DNA of 64,000 nucleotides from assembly GCF_000143885.2 (NCBI RefSeq), contig NC_018581.1, positions 186,001 through 250,000 on the forward strand, in the 5' to 3' direction. Made by a program: the position numbers and the translations under genes. Shown here piece by piece: positions 7,815-16,302 of the stretch; the stretch's first letter is position 1; each line of letters begins with the position of its first letter. The DNA is from Gordonia sp. KTR9. Lineage in GTDB: Bacteria > Actinomycetota > Actinomycetes > Mycobacteriales > Mycobacteriaceae. The notes under the pieces are model-generated. The model was not told where the DNA came from and did no database searches. It saw only the letters and a program-made list of their open reading frames with translations.

Positions 7815-8826
7815 GTCGAACGGGTCGCGGCCGGCCGGGTGGCGCGACGGCCTCCGCGACGGCGAGGACTCGTTGTTCGCCGGCCGGGCGGCGAGCGGAC
7901 CGGACATCGAATACCGCACTCTCACCTACGATGTCACCGGCCGGATCGCCCGCATCACCTTCAACCGGCCCGATCAGGGCAACGCGATCACAATCGACAC
8001 CCCCGTCGAACTGTCGCACGCGGTGGAACGAGCCGATCTCGACCCCGGCGTCCACGTGATCGTCGTGTCCGGGCGGGGCAAGGGTTTCTGCGGCGGATAC
8101 GACCTGTCGATCTTCGCGGAGAACGGGGGCGACCCGTCGCATTCTGTCGATCCCCGGACCGGCACCGTCCTCGATCCCGTTGTGCAGGCGCGCAATCACG
8201 ACCCGAACCGCACCTGGGATCCGATGATCGACTACGCGATGATGAGCAGGTTCAACCGCGGGTTCGCCAGCCTGCTGCACGCGAACAAGCCGACGGTCGC
8301 CAAGCTGCACGGATTCGCGGTCGCGGGCGGCACGGACATCGCCCTCTACGCCGACCAGATCATCTGCGCCGACGACACGAAGATCGGGTACCCACCGACC
8401 CGGGTGTGGGGCATCCCCGCCGCCGGGATGTGGGCGCACCGGCTCGGCGATCAGCGCGCCAAACGGTTGCTGTTCACCGGCGACTGCCTGTCGGGCCGGC
8501 AGGCGCACGAGTGGGGGCTGGCCGTCGAGGCGCCGCCGGCGGACGAGCTCGACGCCCGCACCGAGGAACTCCTCGAGCGGATCGCGCGAATGCCGGTCAA
8601 CCAGCTGGTGATGGCCAAACTCGCACTCAACAGTGCGCTCCTGGCGCAGGGAGTGGCCAACTCGGGGATGATCAGCACGGTGTTCGACGGGATCTCCCGT
8701 CACACCCGGGAGGGATACGCCTTCCAGCAGCGCGCCGCGACCGCCGGTTTCCGCGAGGCCGTCCGCGAGCGCGACGAGATCAACGGCGACTGGAAGCGGG
8801 CCCAGTTCCGTCCGCCGCCGGAGTGA
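7807..8826 (+). CDS. Enoyl-CoA hydratase/crotonase family protein
   Basis: A 339-residue crotonase-fold protein. The core shows ITFNRPDQGNAI, the oxyanion-hole strand GRGKGFCGGYDLSIF, and the second oxyanion segment LHGFAVAGGTDIALYAD, with an insert of about 40 residues between them. It should hydrate or isomerise an acyl-CoA thioester. The usual second catalytic glutamate is not obvious: the region reads IGYPPTRVWGIPAAGMW, so the reaction may not be ordinary enoyl-CoA hydration. The ATG overlaps the end of the dehydrogenase gene, so both are one operon under the PaaX-like regulator. Confidence 0.82.
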   Translation: MAESNGSRPAGWRDGLRDGEDSLFAGRAASGPDIEYRTLTYDVTGRIARITFNRPDQGNAITIDTPVELSHAVERADLDPGVHVIVVSGRGKGFCGGYDLSIFAENGGDPSHSVDPRTGTVLDPVVQARNHDPNRTWDPMIDYAMMSRFNRGFASLLHANKPTVAKLHGFAVAGGTDIALYADQIICADDTKIGYPPTRVWGIPAAGMWAHRLGDQRAKRLLFTGDCLSGRQAHEWGLAVEAPPADELDARTEELLERIARMPVNQLVMAKLALNSALLAQGVANSGMISTVFDGISRHTREGYAFQQRAATAGFREAVRERDEINGDWKRAQFRPPPE

Positions 8827-8863
8827 TCCCGCGCCCTGAGCTGCGAGGGTGCGGACCCCACTC

Positions 8864-9030
8864 CTCCCTCTCCAGACGCGAGCGCAAGCCCCACTGCTCC
8901 CTCTCCAGATGCGAGCGCAAGCCCCCCTGCTCCCTCTCCAGATGCGAGCGAAGCAACCACCCCCTGCTCCCTCTCCAGATGCGAGCGAAGCAGCCACCCC
9001 CTGCTCCCTGAGGTGCGAGGAGCGCAAGCG
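8864..9030. repeat. Tandem 33/37-bp repeats in an intergenic region
   Basis: Copies of CTCCCTCTCCAGATGCGAGC start at 8864, 8897, 8930 and 8967 (first copy GACGCG), with unit lengths 33, 33, 37 and 37. A fifth, variant copy begins at 9004 with CTCCCTGAGGTGCGAGGAGC and runs into CTCGAAGGG. The array fills the gap between the crotonase and CDF genes, which converge here. The variant copy matches the repeat family at 42463-42640, so this is a dispersed chromosomal repeat. Confidence 0.85.
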
Positions 9031-9055
9031 ACGAGCCTCGAAGGGTCCGGCGAGA

Positions 9056-10027
9056 TCAGGACGCGTCGGGCACGAGGTCGACATCCCCCGGCGCGGACAG
9101 GGTCAGCACCGCTTCGGCTATCCGCGGGTCGCGCTCCAGCTCGTTCTCCAGTTGGCGTAGGGCGACGGCGACCGAGGACTCCACGTCGTCGCCCGCGAAA
9201 TCGACTGCGGCGACAAGGAACAGTTGAACGGGCCCGGTGTACTCGACATGTAGGTAGGTCACGCGATCGATGTTGCTGTGCGCGAGCAGGTCCCGGAGAA
9301 CCCGTTGCTGGACCGCGTCGTCGACCGCCTGCCCGAGCAGGAACCGTCGGTTCTGGTTGATCAGGACGATCGCGACGACGCCGAGGAGCAGGCCCACCAG
9401 GATGGACCCGATCGCGTCGTACGTGGCCGACCCGGTGACCTGGTGCAGGAGCACGCCGACGAAGGCGATCGCCAGGCCGATGAGCGCCGCCGCGTCCTCG
9501 GCGAAGACGGCGCGCAGGGTCGGGTCGGATGTGGCGAACACCTGACGGAGCAGGCTGATCCGGCGCTTGACCGCGCCGCGCTTCGCCTGCTGGTAGGACC
9601 GGACGAAGGAGATGCCCTCGAGCACCGCGGCGATCGCCAGAACCGCGTAGGCGATGCCGTAATCCGTGGCCGGTTCCGGCGACAGCAGTTCGGAGATGCC
9701 GTGCTGGACCGACACCGCCGCGCCGACGGCGAACAGTCCGAACGCGGCGAACATCGACCAGATGTAGGCCTCGCGTCCGTATCCCTGCGGATGGCGGGAG
9801 TCCCGAGGCCGATGGGCGCGACGTTCCGCGATCAGCAGCAGGATCTCGTTCCCGGTGTCGGCCCACGAGTGCGCCGCCTCGGCGACGAGCGACGCCGACC
9901 CGGTGATCATCGCCGCGCCGGTCTTGGCAACGGCGATCAGCAGGTTCGAGACGAAGGCGATGACGACCGTCAGGAAACTCTCGCTCGGGCCTGCGGATTC
10001 GTGCTGTGTTTCGGGACGGGGAGACAC
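9056..10027 (-). CDS. Cation diffusion facilitator family metal transporter
   Basis: A protein of about 323 residues with five or six membrane helices and a cytoplasmic C-terminal domain. The first helices carry VAEAAHSWADTGNE, the CDF metal-site pattern (HxxxD), and a later helix carries FAEDAAALIGLAIAF, the second acidic pair. It should exchange zinc, manganese or a similar divalent ion for protons across the cytoplasmic membrane. The GTG at 10027 is preceded by GGGAG; longer frames run on but overlap the promoter of the ankyrin gene. It diverges from the ankyrin gene by 81 bp. Confidence 0.85.
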   Translation of the reverse strand: MSPRPETQHESAGPSESFLTVVIAFVSNLLIAVAKTGAAMITGSASLVAEAAHSWADTGNEILLLIAERRAHRPRDSRHPQGYGREAYIWSMFAAFGLFAVGAAVSVQHGISELLSPEPATDYGIAYAVLAIAAVLEGISFVRSYQQAKRGAVKRRISLLRQVFATSDPTLRAVFAEDAAALIGLAIAFVGVLLHQVTGSATYDAIGSILVGLLLGVVAIVLINQNRRFLLGQAVDDAVQQRVLRDLLAHSNIDRVTYLHVEYTGPVQLFLVAAVDFAGDDVESSVAVALRQLENELERDPRIAEAVLTLSAPGDVDLVPDAS

Positions 10028-10108
10028 CGCGCCCAGTCTCCCACACGAGGGGTCCCCGGCGGTCCCATCCGGGCGGAGGGGTGCGGGAGCGGGCCTACAC
10101 TCCGTGGG

Positions 10109-10522
10109 GTGGCAGACCATCCCGACGATCGACCCGCCGACGGCGCCCCGAGTCCTGAGGTCATGGAGCTCGCAACGCTGCTCTTCGACATGGCCCGCGA
10201 CGGGGACACCGAGACGCTGAGCGGTTATCTGGACGCCGGCGTCCCGGCGGATCTGCGGAACCAATCCGGTGACTCGCTGCTCATGCTCGCGGCCTACAAC
10301 GGGCACGCGTCGACGGTGTCGGCTCTCCTCGACCGCGGCGCCGACGCCGACCTCCCGAACGACAAGGGTCAGACGCCGCTCGCGGGCGCGGTGTTCAAGG
10401 GTTTCGACGACGTGGTGCGCGTCCTCGTCGCCGCCGGGGCCGACCCGCACGGCGGAACCCCGACCGCCGACACCGCGGCGTCGATGTTCGGCCGTGAGGA
10501 TCTGCGCCGTCTGTGGACCTGA
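10109..10522 (+). CDS. Ankyrin repeat protein
   Basis: A 137-residue cytoplasmic protein made mostly of three ankyrin repeats: residues about 18-50 (TLLFDMARDGDTETLSGYLDAG), 51-84 (NQSGDSLLMLAAYNGHASTV) and 85-117 (NDKGQTPLAGAVFKGFDDVV), followed by a short capping segment ending in RRLWT. These mediate protein contacts; the partner is unknown. The GTG at 10109 is chosen because the family starts just before the first repeat; upstream frame continuation is antisense to the CDF gene. It lies 66 bp upstream of serS on the same strand. Confidence 0.82.
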   Translation: MADHPDDRPADGAPSPEVMELATLLFDMARDGDTETLSGYLDAGVPADLRNQSGDSLLMLAAYNGHASTVSALLDRGADADLPNDKGQTPLAGAVFKGFDDVVRVLVAAGADPHGGTPTADTAASMFGREDLRRLWT

Positions 10523-10588
10523 GTCCGCCGGCCGGACCGTGGCGGCGTGATCGGGTTCGCACCGCGCTCTCAAGTAGGGTTTGAAGTC

Positions 10589-11848
10589 GTGATCGACCTG
10601 AAGACTGTTCGCGACAACCCCGACCTCGTCCGCACCTCACAGCGCTCCCGCGGCGAGGACCCGGGCCTGGTGGACGCGCTGCTCGCCGCCGATGCGGAGC
10701 GACGGGCGGCCATCGTCGAAGCGGATGCGTTGCGGTCCGAACAGAAATCCCTCGGCAAGCAGGTCGGCAAGGCGCAGGGCGAGGAGAAGCAGGCGCTGCT
10801 CGCCAAGGGCAAGCAACTCGCCGAGCAGGTCAAGGCGGCGGTGTCGCGCCAGTCCGAGGCCGATGCGGCGGCGACGAAGGCCCACCGGGCGATCTCCAAC
10901 ATCGTCGCCGAGGGCGCGCCGGCGGGCGGGGAGGACGACTACGTGGTCCTCGAGCACGTCGGCGAGCCACGCGACATCGAGAACCCGAAGGACCACCTCG
11001 AGATCGGGGAGTCGCTCGGACTCCTCGACATGGAGCGCGGTGCCAAGGTGTCGGGGTCGCGGTTCTACTTCCTCACCGGCCAGGGGGCGCACCTGCAGCT
11101 CGCGCTGCTGAACATGGCCGCGCAGAAGGCCACCGCGAACGGGTTCACCCTGATGATCCCGCCGGTGCTGGTCCGGCCGGAGGTCATGGAGGGGACGGGG
11201 TTCCTCGGCGCTCACGCCGACGAGGTCTACCACCTGGACAAGGACGACGACCTCTACCTGGTGGGTACGTCGGAGGTGCCGCTCGCGGGGTATCACATGG
11301 ACGAGATCCTCGACCTGTCCGACGGTCCCAAGCGCTACGCCGGATGGTCCACCTGCTTCCGCCGGGAGGCGGGCAGCTACGGCAAGGACACCCGCGGCAT
11401 CATCCGGGTCCACCAGTTCGACAAGGTCGAGGGCTTCGTCTACTGCCGGCCCGAGGACGCCGCGGCCGAGCACCAGCGTCTGCTGGGCTGGGAGAAGGAC
11501 ATGCTCGCCGCCATCGACGTGCCCTATCGGGTGATCGACGTCGCCGGCGGTGACCTCGGCTCGTCGGCCTCGCGGAAGTACGACTGCGAGGCCTGGATCC
11601 CGACGCAGGGCACCTATCGCGAGCTGACCTCGACGTCGAACTGCACGACGTTCCAGGCGCGACGCCTCTCCATCCGCTACCGCGACGAGAACGGCAAACC
11701 GCAGACCGCCGCCACACTCAACGGCACGTTGGCGACGACCCGCTGGCTGGTCGCCATCCTCGAGAACCACCAGCAGCCCGACGGTTCGGTCCGGCTACCC
11801 GCCGAACTCGCGAAGTTCGTCGGTACCGACGTGCTCGCACCGCGCTGA
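10589..11848 (+). CDS. serS: Serine--tRNA ligase
   Basis: A 419-residue class II aminoacyl-tRNA synthetase, equal in length to the mycobacterial enzyme. It charges tRNA-Ser with serine in the cytoplasm. The N-terminal [14 protein letters not shown] starts the coiled-coil tRNA-binding arm (to about residue 110). The catalytic core shows motif 2 ([24 protein letters not shown]) in the middle and motif 3 ([19 protein letters not shown]) near the end. GTG at 10589 is the start that gives the standard N-terminus. As in M. tuberculosis it lies close to the Rv3835/Rv3836-like genes. Confidence 0.97.
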   Translation: MIDLKTVRDNPDLVRTSQRSRGEDPGLVDALLAADAERRAAIVEADALRSEQKSLGKQVGKAQGEEKQALLAKGKQLAEQVKAAVSRQSEADAAATKAHRAISNIVAEGAPAGGEDDYVVLEHVGEPRDIENPKDHLEIGESLGLLDMERGAKVSGSRFYFLTGQGAHLQLALLNMAAQKATANGFTLMIPPVLVRPEVMEGTGFLGAHADEVYHLDKDDDLYLVGTSEVPLAGYHMDEILDLSDGPKRYAGWSTCFRREAGSYGKDTRGIIRVHQFDKVEGFVYCRPEDAAAEHQRLLGWEKDMLAAIDVPYRVIDVAGGDLGSSASRKYDCEAWIPTQGTYRELTSTSNCTTFQARRLSIRYRDENGKPQTAATLNGTLATTRWLVAILENHQQPDGSVRLPAELAKFVGTDVLAPR

Positions 11849-11862
11849 GCTGAGCTCGTGTC

Positions 11863-12798
11863 GTGACCGCCGGCATCGTCATCGCGGTGATCGGCTCGCT
11901 GGCGTTCGCCGCCGCAGCCGTTCTGCAGGCGTTGGGCGCCGAGCAGGTCGCGCAGCGGGCGGCGATCCGTGAGGAGCGCCGGCGATCCGCGGCCGCGCAT
12001 CCGTCGTTGCGCTCGACGGCGGCCACGATGCTCACGGTGCCGTTCCTGATCGGATTCGTCTTCGACATCATCGGTTTCGTCGCGACGATCGCCTCGGCGC
12101 GACTGATCCCGTTGTTCCTGTCGCAGACGATCATCTCGGCCCGGCTCCTGGCCACCGCGCTGCTCGCGATGGTGTTCCTCAAGGTCGGACTGACGCTGCG
12201 GGATTGGATCTCCGGGTCGGTGATCGTGGTGTCGCTGGTGCTGCTCGCGGTCTCGGCGGGTCGCGAAGGTGTGGAGCACACCGCGTGGATGCACTGGGCG
12301 GTGCTCGTCGCCGGGCCGGCACTGATCGCGTTGGGCGTGATCATGATGCGCCGGCTGCGCACGCACATCGCGGCGGTGACCGGTCTCATCGCCGGGGCCG
12401 TCTTCGGCGTGATGGCGGTCGCTTCGCGCATCCTCGACGGACTCGACCCACTCGATCTGTCGGTGCTGTTCACCGATCCCGCGCTGTATGCCCTGCTGCT
12501 CAGCGGAATCGGCGGCTTCTACCTGTTCACGGTGGCGCTGCAGACCGGTTCGGTCAACGCGGCGGCCGCTGCACTCGTCGTCGGTCAGACGGTCCTGCCC
12601 GGCGCGGTGGGCATCGCGTTCCTCGGCGACGTCACCCGTGCCGGATGGGGTCCGGTCGCGATCGTGGCATTCGTCGCAGCCGTTCTCGGCGGGGTGGTCC
12701 TGGCGTCGTCGGGTGCGGTCACCGCGGTCGAGACCGCCGATGCCGCGAATGCGCCCGGCGGATACGGACATCCGCCTCGCGAGCTCGATCATCGATAA
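11863..12798 (+). CDS. DMT/NIPA-like multi-pass membrane protein (copy 1)
   Basis: A 311-residue protein with about nine hydrophobic helices, built like a drug/metabolite or NIPA-type transporter. Conserved-looking segments include ARLIPLFLSQTIISARLLAT, DPALYALLLSGIGGFYLFTVALQ and ALVVGQTVLPGAVGIAFLGD. The substrate is unknown. A clear paralogue with the same segments lies at 14044-14931. The GTG start lies 15 bp after the serS stop, so it may be read through from serS. Its 3' end faces the TetR gene across a hairpin. Confidence 0.75.
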   Translation: MTAGIVIAVIGSLAFAAAAVLQALGAEQVAQRAAIREERRRSAAAHPSLRSTAATMLTVPFLIGFVFDIIGFVATIASARLIPLFLSQTIISARLLATALLAMVFLKVGLTLRDWISGSVIVVSLVLLAVSAGREGVEHTAWMHWAVLVAGPALIALGVIMMRRLRTHIAAVTGLIAGAVFGVMAVASRILDGLDPLDLSVLFTDPALYALLLSGIGGFYLFTVALQTGSVNAAAAALVVGQTVLPGAVGIAFLGDVTRAGWGPVAIVAFVAAVLGGVVLASSGAVTAVETADAANAPGGYGHPPRELDHR

Positions 12799-12815
12799 GG
12801 CGCCGACAGGGTCCT

Positions 12816-12847
12816 CGGGATCCGGTTGCGTCATGTCCCGGATCCCG
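12816..12847. terminator. Terminator hairpin between convergent genes
   Basis: CGGGATCCGG (12816-12825) and CCGGATCCCG (12838-12847) are exact complements around a 12-base loop, in the gap between the converging membrane-protein and TetR genes. Confidence 0.55.
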
Positions 12848-12880
12848 GGACAGATCTCAACGTGATCTCCCGCCTGCGCG

Positions 12881-13456
12881 TCACATGACGGCGCCGAGGA
12901 TCCGATCCAACGCGCGATGCGTGCGGTCGCGGGCGGTGTCGTCGTCGGGGTGCCGGGCCAGCCAGAGTGCGGCCTCGTTCATCGCGCCCGACAACAGCAT
13001 CGTGAGGACGTCGATCAACTCGTCGTCGACTCCGATGGCGCCGAGCGCTTCACGTAGATGGGCTGCCGAGCCGGCCTCGTCGAGTCGGCGCCACTCCTCC
13101 CAACCGACGACGGCCGGGCCGTCGATCAGCAGGATTCGTACAGCGGTCCCGCTGGTGATGGCATCGACGAAGGCGTGCGAGCCGGCGCTCAGCTGGTGAG
13201 CCGGGTCGGGGCCGGCGGCTTCGGCGGCCGCGACAACGGCGTCGGCGACGTGTTGGTGGCAGGCCGCCGCCACCGCCGCGAACAGCGCAGCCTTGTTGCG
13301 GAAGTGGTGATAGACCGCGCCGCGGGTGACGCCCGCGGCCTCGGCGACGTCGTCGAGGGACACGTCGGCGAATCCACGCTCGGCGAACTGGTCGGTGGCG
13401 GCGGCGAGGACGGCGCGGGCCGTCTCGGCTGCTGCCTCGGCAGAGGCTCTCGGCAC
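12881..13456 (-). CDS. TetR family transcriptional regulator
   Basis: A 191-residue TetR repressor. The N-terminal helix-turn-helix spans residues about 10-58 (AAATDQFAERGFADVSLDDVAEAAGVTRGAVYHHFRNKAALF); the C-terminal ligand domain is typical in length and has no recognised ligand motif. The GTG start at 13456 has AAAGGGG upstream. It is divergent from the VOC-family gene, with a 56-bp palindrome filling the space between them, so it almost certainly represses both itself and that gene. Confidence 0.9.
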   Translation of the reverse strand: MPRASAEAAAETARAVLAAATDQFAERGFADVSLDDVAEAAGVTRGAVYHHFRNKAALFAAVAAACHQHVADAVVAAAEAAGPDPAHQLSAGSHAFVDAITSGTAVRILLIDGPAVVGWEEWRRLDEAGSAAHLREALGAIGVDDELIDVLTMLLSGAMNEAALWLARHPDDDTARDRTHRALDRILGAVM

Positions 13457-13464
13457 GAAGCACC

Positions 13465-13520
13465 CCTTTACGTACGTAGCGTATGTATAGTCTTCTATAC
13501 ATACTCATCGTACGTAAAGG
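13465..13520. promoter_or_regulatory. 56-bp TetR operator palindrome
   Basis: Outer arms CCTTTACGTACG (13465-13476) and CGTACGTAAAGG (13509-13520) and inner arms GTATGTATAG (13481-13490) and CTATACATAC (13495-13504) are all exact complements about one centre at 13492/13493; only two 4-base steps and the middle TCTT break the symmetry. Each outer arm contains the start of a Shine-Dalgarno sequence (AAAGGAG for the VOC gene, AAAGGGG for TetR). Two TetR dimers could bind side by side, blocking transcription in both directions. Confidence 0.85.
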
Positions 13521-13529
13521 AGATCCATC

Positions 13530-13946
13530 ATGACCGTCACCAGCGTGTACCCGGTCCTCATGTCCGCGGACGTAGGGTCGGCGTCGGCCTTCTACCAGCA
13601 GGTTCTCGGCTTCGACGTCACTTTCTCGGCCGACTGGTACGTCAGCATGCGCACCGGCGTGTTCGAGTTGGCGCTCGTGGACGCGAACCATCCGACGATC
13701 CCCGACGGCTATCGCCGGCCCGCTGCCGGACTGCTGGTCAACATCGAGGTCGACGATGTCGACGGCCTGTACCGACGGTTGACGGACGAACGCGGGTTGC
13801 GCCCGGTGCTCGATCTGCGCGACGAGGACTTCGGTCAGCGGCACTTCATCGTCGAAGGTCCCGACGGGGTGCTCCTCGACTGCATCCAGCCGATTCCCGC
13901 GGTCGGCGAGTTCGCCGATGCATACGTCACCGTGGCGTCGGACTGA
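13530..13946 (+). CDS. Glyoxalase/bleomycin-resistance (VOC) family protein
   Basis: A 138-residue VOC-fold protein with two beta-alpha-beta-beta-beta halves: residues about 5-60 ([26 protein letters not shown]) and 70-130 ([15 protein letters not shown] through [21 protein letters not shown]). Possible metal ligands include Glu in VNIEV, His in GQRHFIV and acidic residues near the C-terminus, but the set is not complete enough to name an enzyme. The family includes dioxygenases, glyoxalases and drug-binding resistance proteins. The ribosome site AAAGGAG is part of the TetR palindrome, so expression is probably induced by a ligand of that TetR. Confidence 0.85.
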   Translation: MTVTSVYPVLMSADVGSASAFYQQVLGFDVTFSADWYVSMRTGVFELALVDANHPTIPDGYRRPAAGLLVNIEVDDVDGLYRRLTDERGLRPVLDLRDEDFGQRHFIVEGPDGVLLDCIQPIPAVGEFADAYVTVASD

Positions 13947-14043
13947 CCTGATCCCGCTCGCCGCATCCGGCTGCCCCGACGCGCGCACGCGGCGACATCG
14001 GCATCGGCCCGCATGACCGCCCGGTGGTAGCTACTGTTCGACC

Positions 14044-14931
14044 ATGCTGATCGGGATCCTCGCGGCGGTGTTCGCGGCGCTGGCGTACGGCACCGCTTCG
14101 GTGTTGCAGGCGCGCGGCGCGCAGAGTGTCGAGGACGCCGGCGGGCCGGGCGAGGCGCCGTCGCTGCGGTCGACGATCACCGCGATGCTGACGGTGTCGT
14201 TCCTCGCGGGGATGGCGCTCGACGGGATCGGATTCCTGGGCAACATGGTCGCCGCCCGCATGATCCCGCTGTTCCTGGCGCAGCCGATCGTCAGCGCGAA
14301 CCTCGTGGTGACCGTCGTGCTCGCCACCCTGTTCCTGAACGCGCGGTTGTCGGTTCGCGACTGGACGGCGATCGCGGTCGTGGTGGTCTCGCTGGTCCTG
14401 CTCGGCTTCTCGGCCGGCGACGAGGGGCACGAGCACGAGTGGTGGCTGCACTGGGCGGTACTCGTCGTGGGAGCGGCGATCCTGGGTCTCGGCGCCGCGA
14501 TCCTGCCGCGGATGCACCGTCGTGTGGCGGTACTCGCGGGCCTCTCCGGCGGCGTGCTGTTCGGTATCCTCGCCGTCGCCGTGCGCATCCTCGACGGCCT
14601 CGATCCCTTCGATCTCGGCGAATTGCTCACCGATCCGGCGCTGTACGCGATCGTCCTGTGTGGACCGGGTGGCTTCTACATGTTCACCGTCGCGCTGCAG
14701 AAGGGGGCGGTCAGCGCGGCGTCGGCCGCCCTGGTCGTCGGCGAGACGGTCGTGCCCGGTGTCATCGGCATCGTGGTGCTCGGTGACACCACGCGCGCCG
14801 GCTGGGGCGTCGTCGCGGTGATCGCCTTCGTCGCCGCGGTGGTCGGTGCGGTGGTGGTCGCGATGTCGCCGGTGGTCGAGGCGGTCGAGCGGGCCGGAGA
14901 GAGTCCGGTGAGGGACGCCGCCACCGGGTGA
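14044..14931 (+). CDS. DMT/NIPA-like multi-pass membrane protein (copy 2)
   Basis: A 295-residue paralogue of the protein at 11863-12798, with the same order of helices and matching segments (AARMIPLFLAQPIVSANLVV, DPALYAIVLCGPGGFYMFTVALQ, ALVVGETVVPGVIGIVVLGD). It has about nine membrane helices and probably exports or imports a small molecule or cation; nothing shows which. A TACTGT box about 9 bp before the ATG suggests a leaderless or near-leaderless message. The TetR/VOC pair lies between the two copies. Confidence 0.75.
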   Translation: MLIGILAAVFAALAYGTASVLQARGAQSVEDAGGPGEAPSLRSTITAMLTVSFLAGMALDGIGFLGNMVAARMIPLFLAQPIVSANLVVTVVLATLFLNARLSVRDWTAIAVVVVSLVLLGFSAGDEGHEHEWWLHWAVLVVGAAILGLGAAILPRMHRRVAVLAGLSGGVLFGILAVAVRILDGLDPFDLGELLTDPALYAIVLCGPGGFYMFTVALQKGAVSAASAALVVGETVVPGVIGIVVLGDTTRAGWGVVAVIAFVAAVVGAVVVAMSPVVEAVERAGESPVRDAATG

Positions 14932-15008
14932 CACGGCGAGCCGGGCCAGGCCGCGGAGTCGGAACGAAAGGCGTTGTAGACGGCGCATATCGGGCATGAT
15001 TACCACCC

Positions 15009-16262
15009 ATGCGGCTTCTCTCCCGCAGCCTCGGAGCGCTGACCGCGATCCTCGGGCTGACGACGACCCTGTCCGTCCTCGCGCCCACGGTGTCGGCCGC
15101 GCCCGTCCCCGCACCTGTGGGAGCGCCGGCGCAGTTGCCGTCCCAGGACCCGTTCTACGACCCGCCTGCCGGTTACGAATCGCGTTCACCGGGTGCTGCC
15201 CTGCGGACGCGTCACGTTGAATTAGGTTGGCGCGGAACCAGTGTCCCGATCACGGCGACCCAGATCCTGTACCGGACGACGAGCCAGTTCGGCCGACCGA
15301 CGGCGACGGTCACCACGGTCATCTCGCCCCCGGGCGCCGGTGCGGGAACGCCGCGGCGCGTCGTCTCCTACCACTCGTTCTACGACGCACTCGGCTCGCA
15401 GTGCGACCCGTCCTACACGCTGCGTGGTGGGAACGCGAAGGAGGCGCCGATCGACATCACCCTCATCTCCGGGCTGCTCGCCGCCGGTTACACCGTCGCC
15501 GCTCCCGACTACGAGGGCCGCGGGCTGCGCTGGACGATGGCGCGTGAGTCGGGGTACGCGGCACTGGATGGCGTCCGCACTGCGCTGGCCCACCTGCGTG
15601 CACCGGCCCGGACGCCCGTCGGACTGTTCGGCTACTCCGGCGGTTCGGTCCCCACCGGCTTCGGCGCGGAGCTGGCTCCGCGGTACGCGCCGGACCTGAA
15701 CATCGTCGGCGCCGCGGCGGGTGGCGTGGTGGTGAACCCGGCCAACAACCTGGGGTATGTCAACGGCAGCGAGGACTGGGCCGGGGTGATCCCGGCACTG
15801 ATGGCGGTGTACGGCGAGACGTACGGCATCGACCTGCAGCCCTACCTCTCCCCGAAAGGCAAGCGGGTACTCGGACAGGTGGCGGGGGAGTGCATCGAGG
15901 CATTCGCCGACAAGTACCCGGGTCTGACCGATCATCAGCTCCTCGTACCGACGGTCGGCGGCCTCCTGGACGTCCCCGGTGTGCGACAGGCCGTCGCGCA
16001 GAACGTGATGGGCACGCTCGGCACCCCGCGCAGTCCGATGATGCTCGGGGTCGGCAATGTCGACGGCACCGGCGACGGTGTGATGATCGCCGCCGACGTC
16101 GCCCGGCTCGCCGGCACGTTCTGCAGCCGAGGGGTGCCGACGACGTTCACCGAGTACCGCGGTTCGAATCACACCCGCGCGTTCATCCCGTGGAGCGCCG
16201 AAGCACTCGGTTTCCTCGACCGCCGATTCTCCGGGCAGCCTGCCGGCGGGTGCGGCCGGTGA
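15009..16262 (+). CDS. Secreted LIP-family lipase
   Basis: A 417-residue secreted alpha/beta hydrolase. A signal peptide with a hydrophobic stretch (SLGALTAILGLTTTLSVLA) ends near residue 30 (VSA-AP). The mature protein is of the LIP secretory lipase type: SYHSFYDALG..C, GYTVAAPDYEGRG, and the nucleophile elbow GYSGGS near residue 216. A late Asp (GDGVMIAAD region) and the His of GSNHTRAF complete a likely triad. It should cleave ester lipids outside the cell. A second LIP lipase lies at 17344-18771. The ATG sits only a few bases downstream of the preceding intergenic promoter-like region. Confidence 0.85.
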   Translation: MRLLSRSLGALTAILGLTTTLSVLAPTVSAAPVPAPVGAPAQLPSQDPFYDPPAGYESRSPGAALRTRHVELGWRGTSVPITATQILYRTTSQFGRPTATVTTVISPPGAGAGTPRRVVSYHSFYDALGSQCDPSYTLRGGNAKEAPIDITLISGLLAAGYTVAAPDYEGRGLRWTMARESGYAALDGVRTALAHLRAPARTPVGLFGYSGGSVPTGFGAELAPRYAPDLNIVGAAAGGVVVNPANNLGYVNGSEDWAGVIPALMAVYGETYGIDLQPYLSPKGKRVLGQVAGECIEAFADKYPGLTDHQLLVPTVGGLLDVPGVRQAVAQNVMGTLGTPRSPMMLGVGNVDGTGDGVMIAADVARLAGTFCSRGVPTTFTEYRGSNHTRAFIPWSAEALGFLDRRFSGQPAGGCGR

Positions 16263-16302
16263 CGGAATCTCTCGCGAACCTGCGCCGGAGTCGGGCGATG
16301 CG

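Noticed and set aside
8864..9003. CRISPR-like array
   Set aside because: The units are nearly identical from end to end with no unique spacers, unit length varies (33 and 37), and no cas genes are near.
9278..10108. Plus-strand frame running into the ankyrin gene
   Set aside because: This part is antisense to the CDF transporter. Only the part from the GTG at 10109 shows ankyrin repeats.
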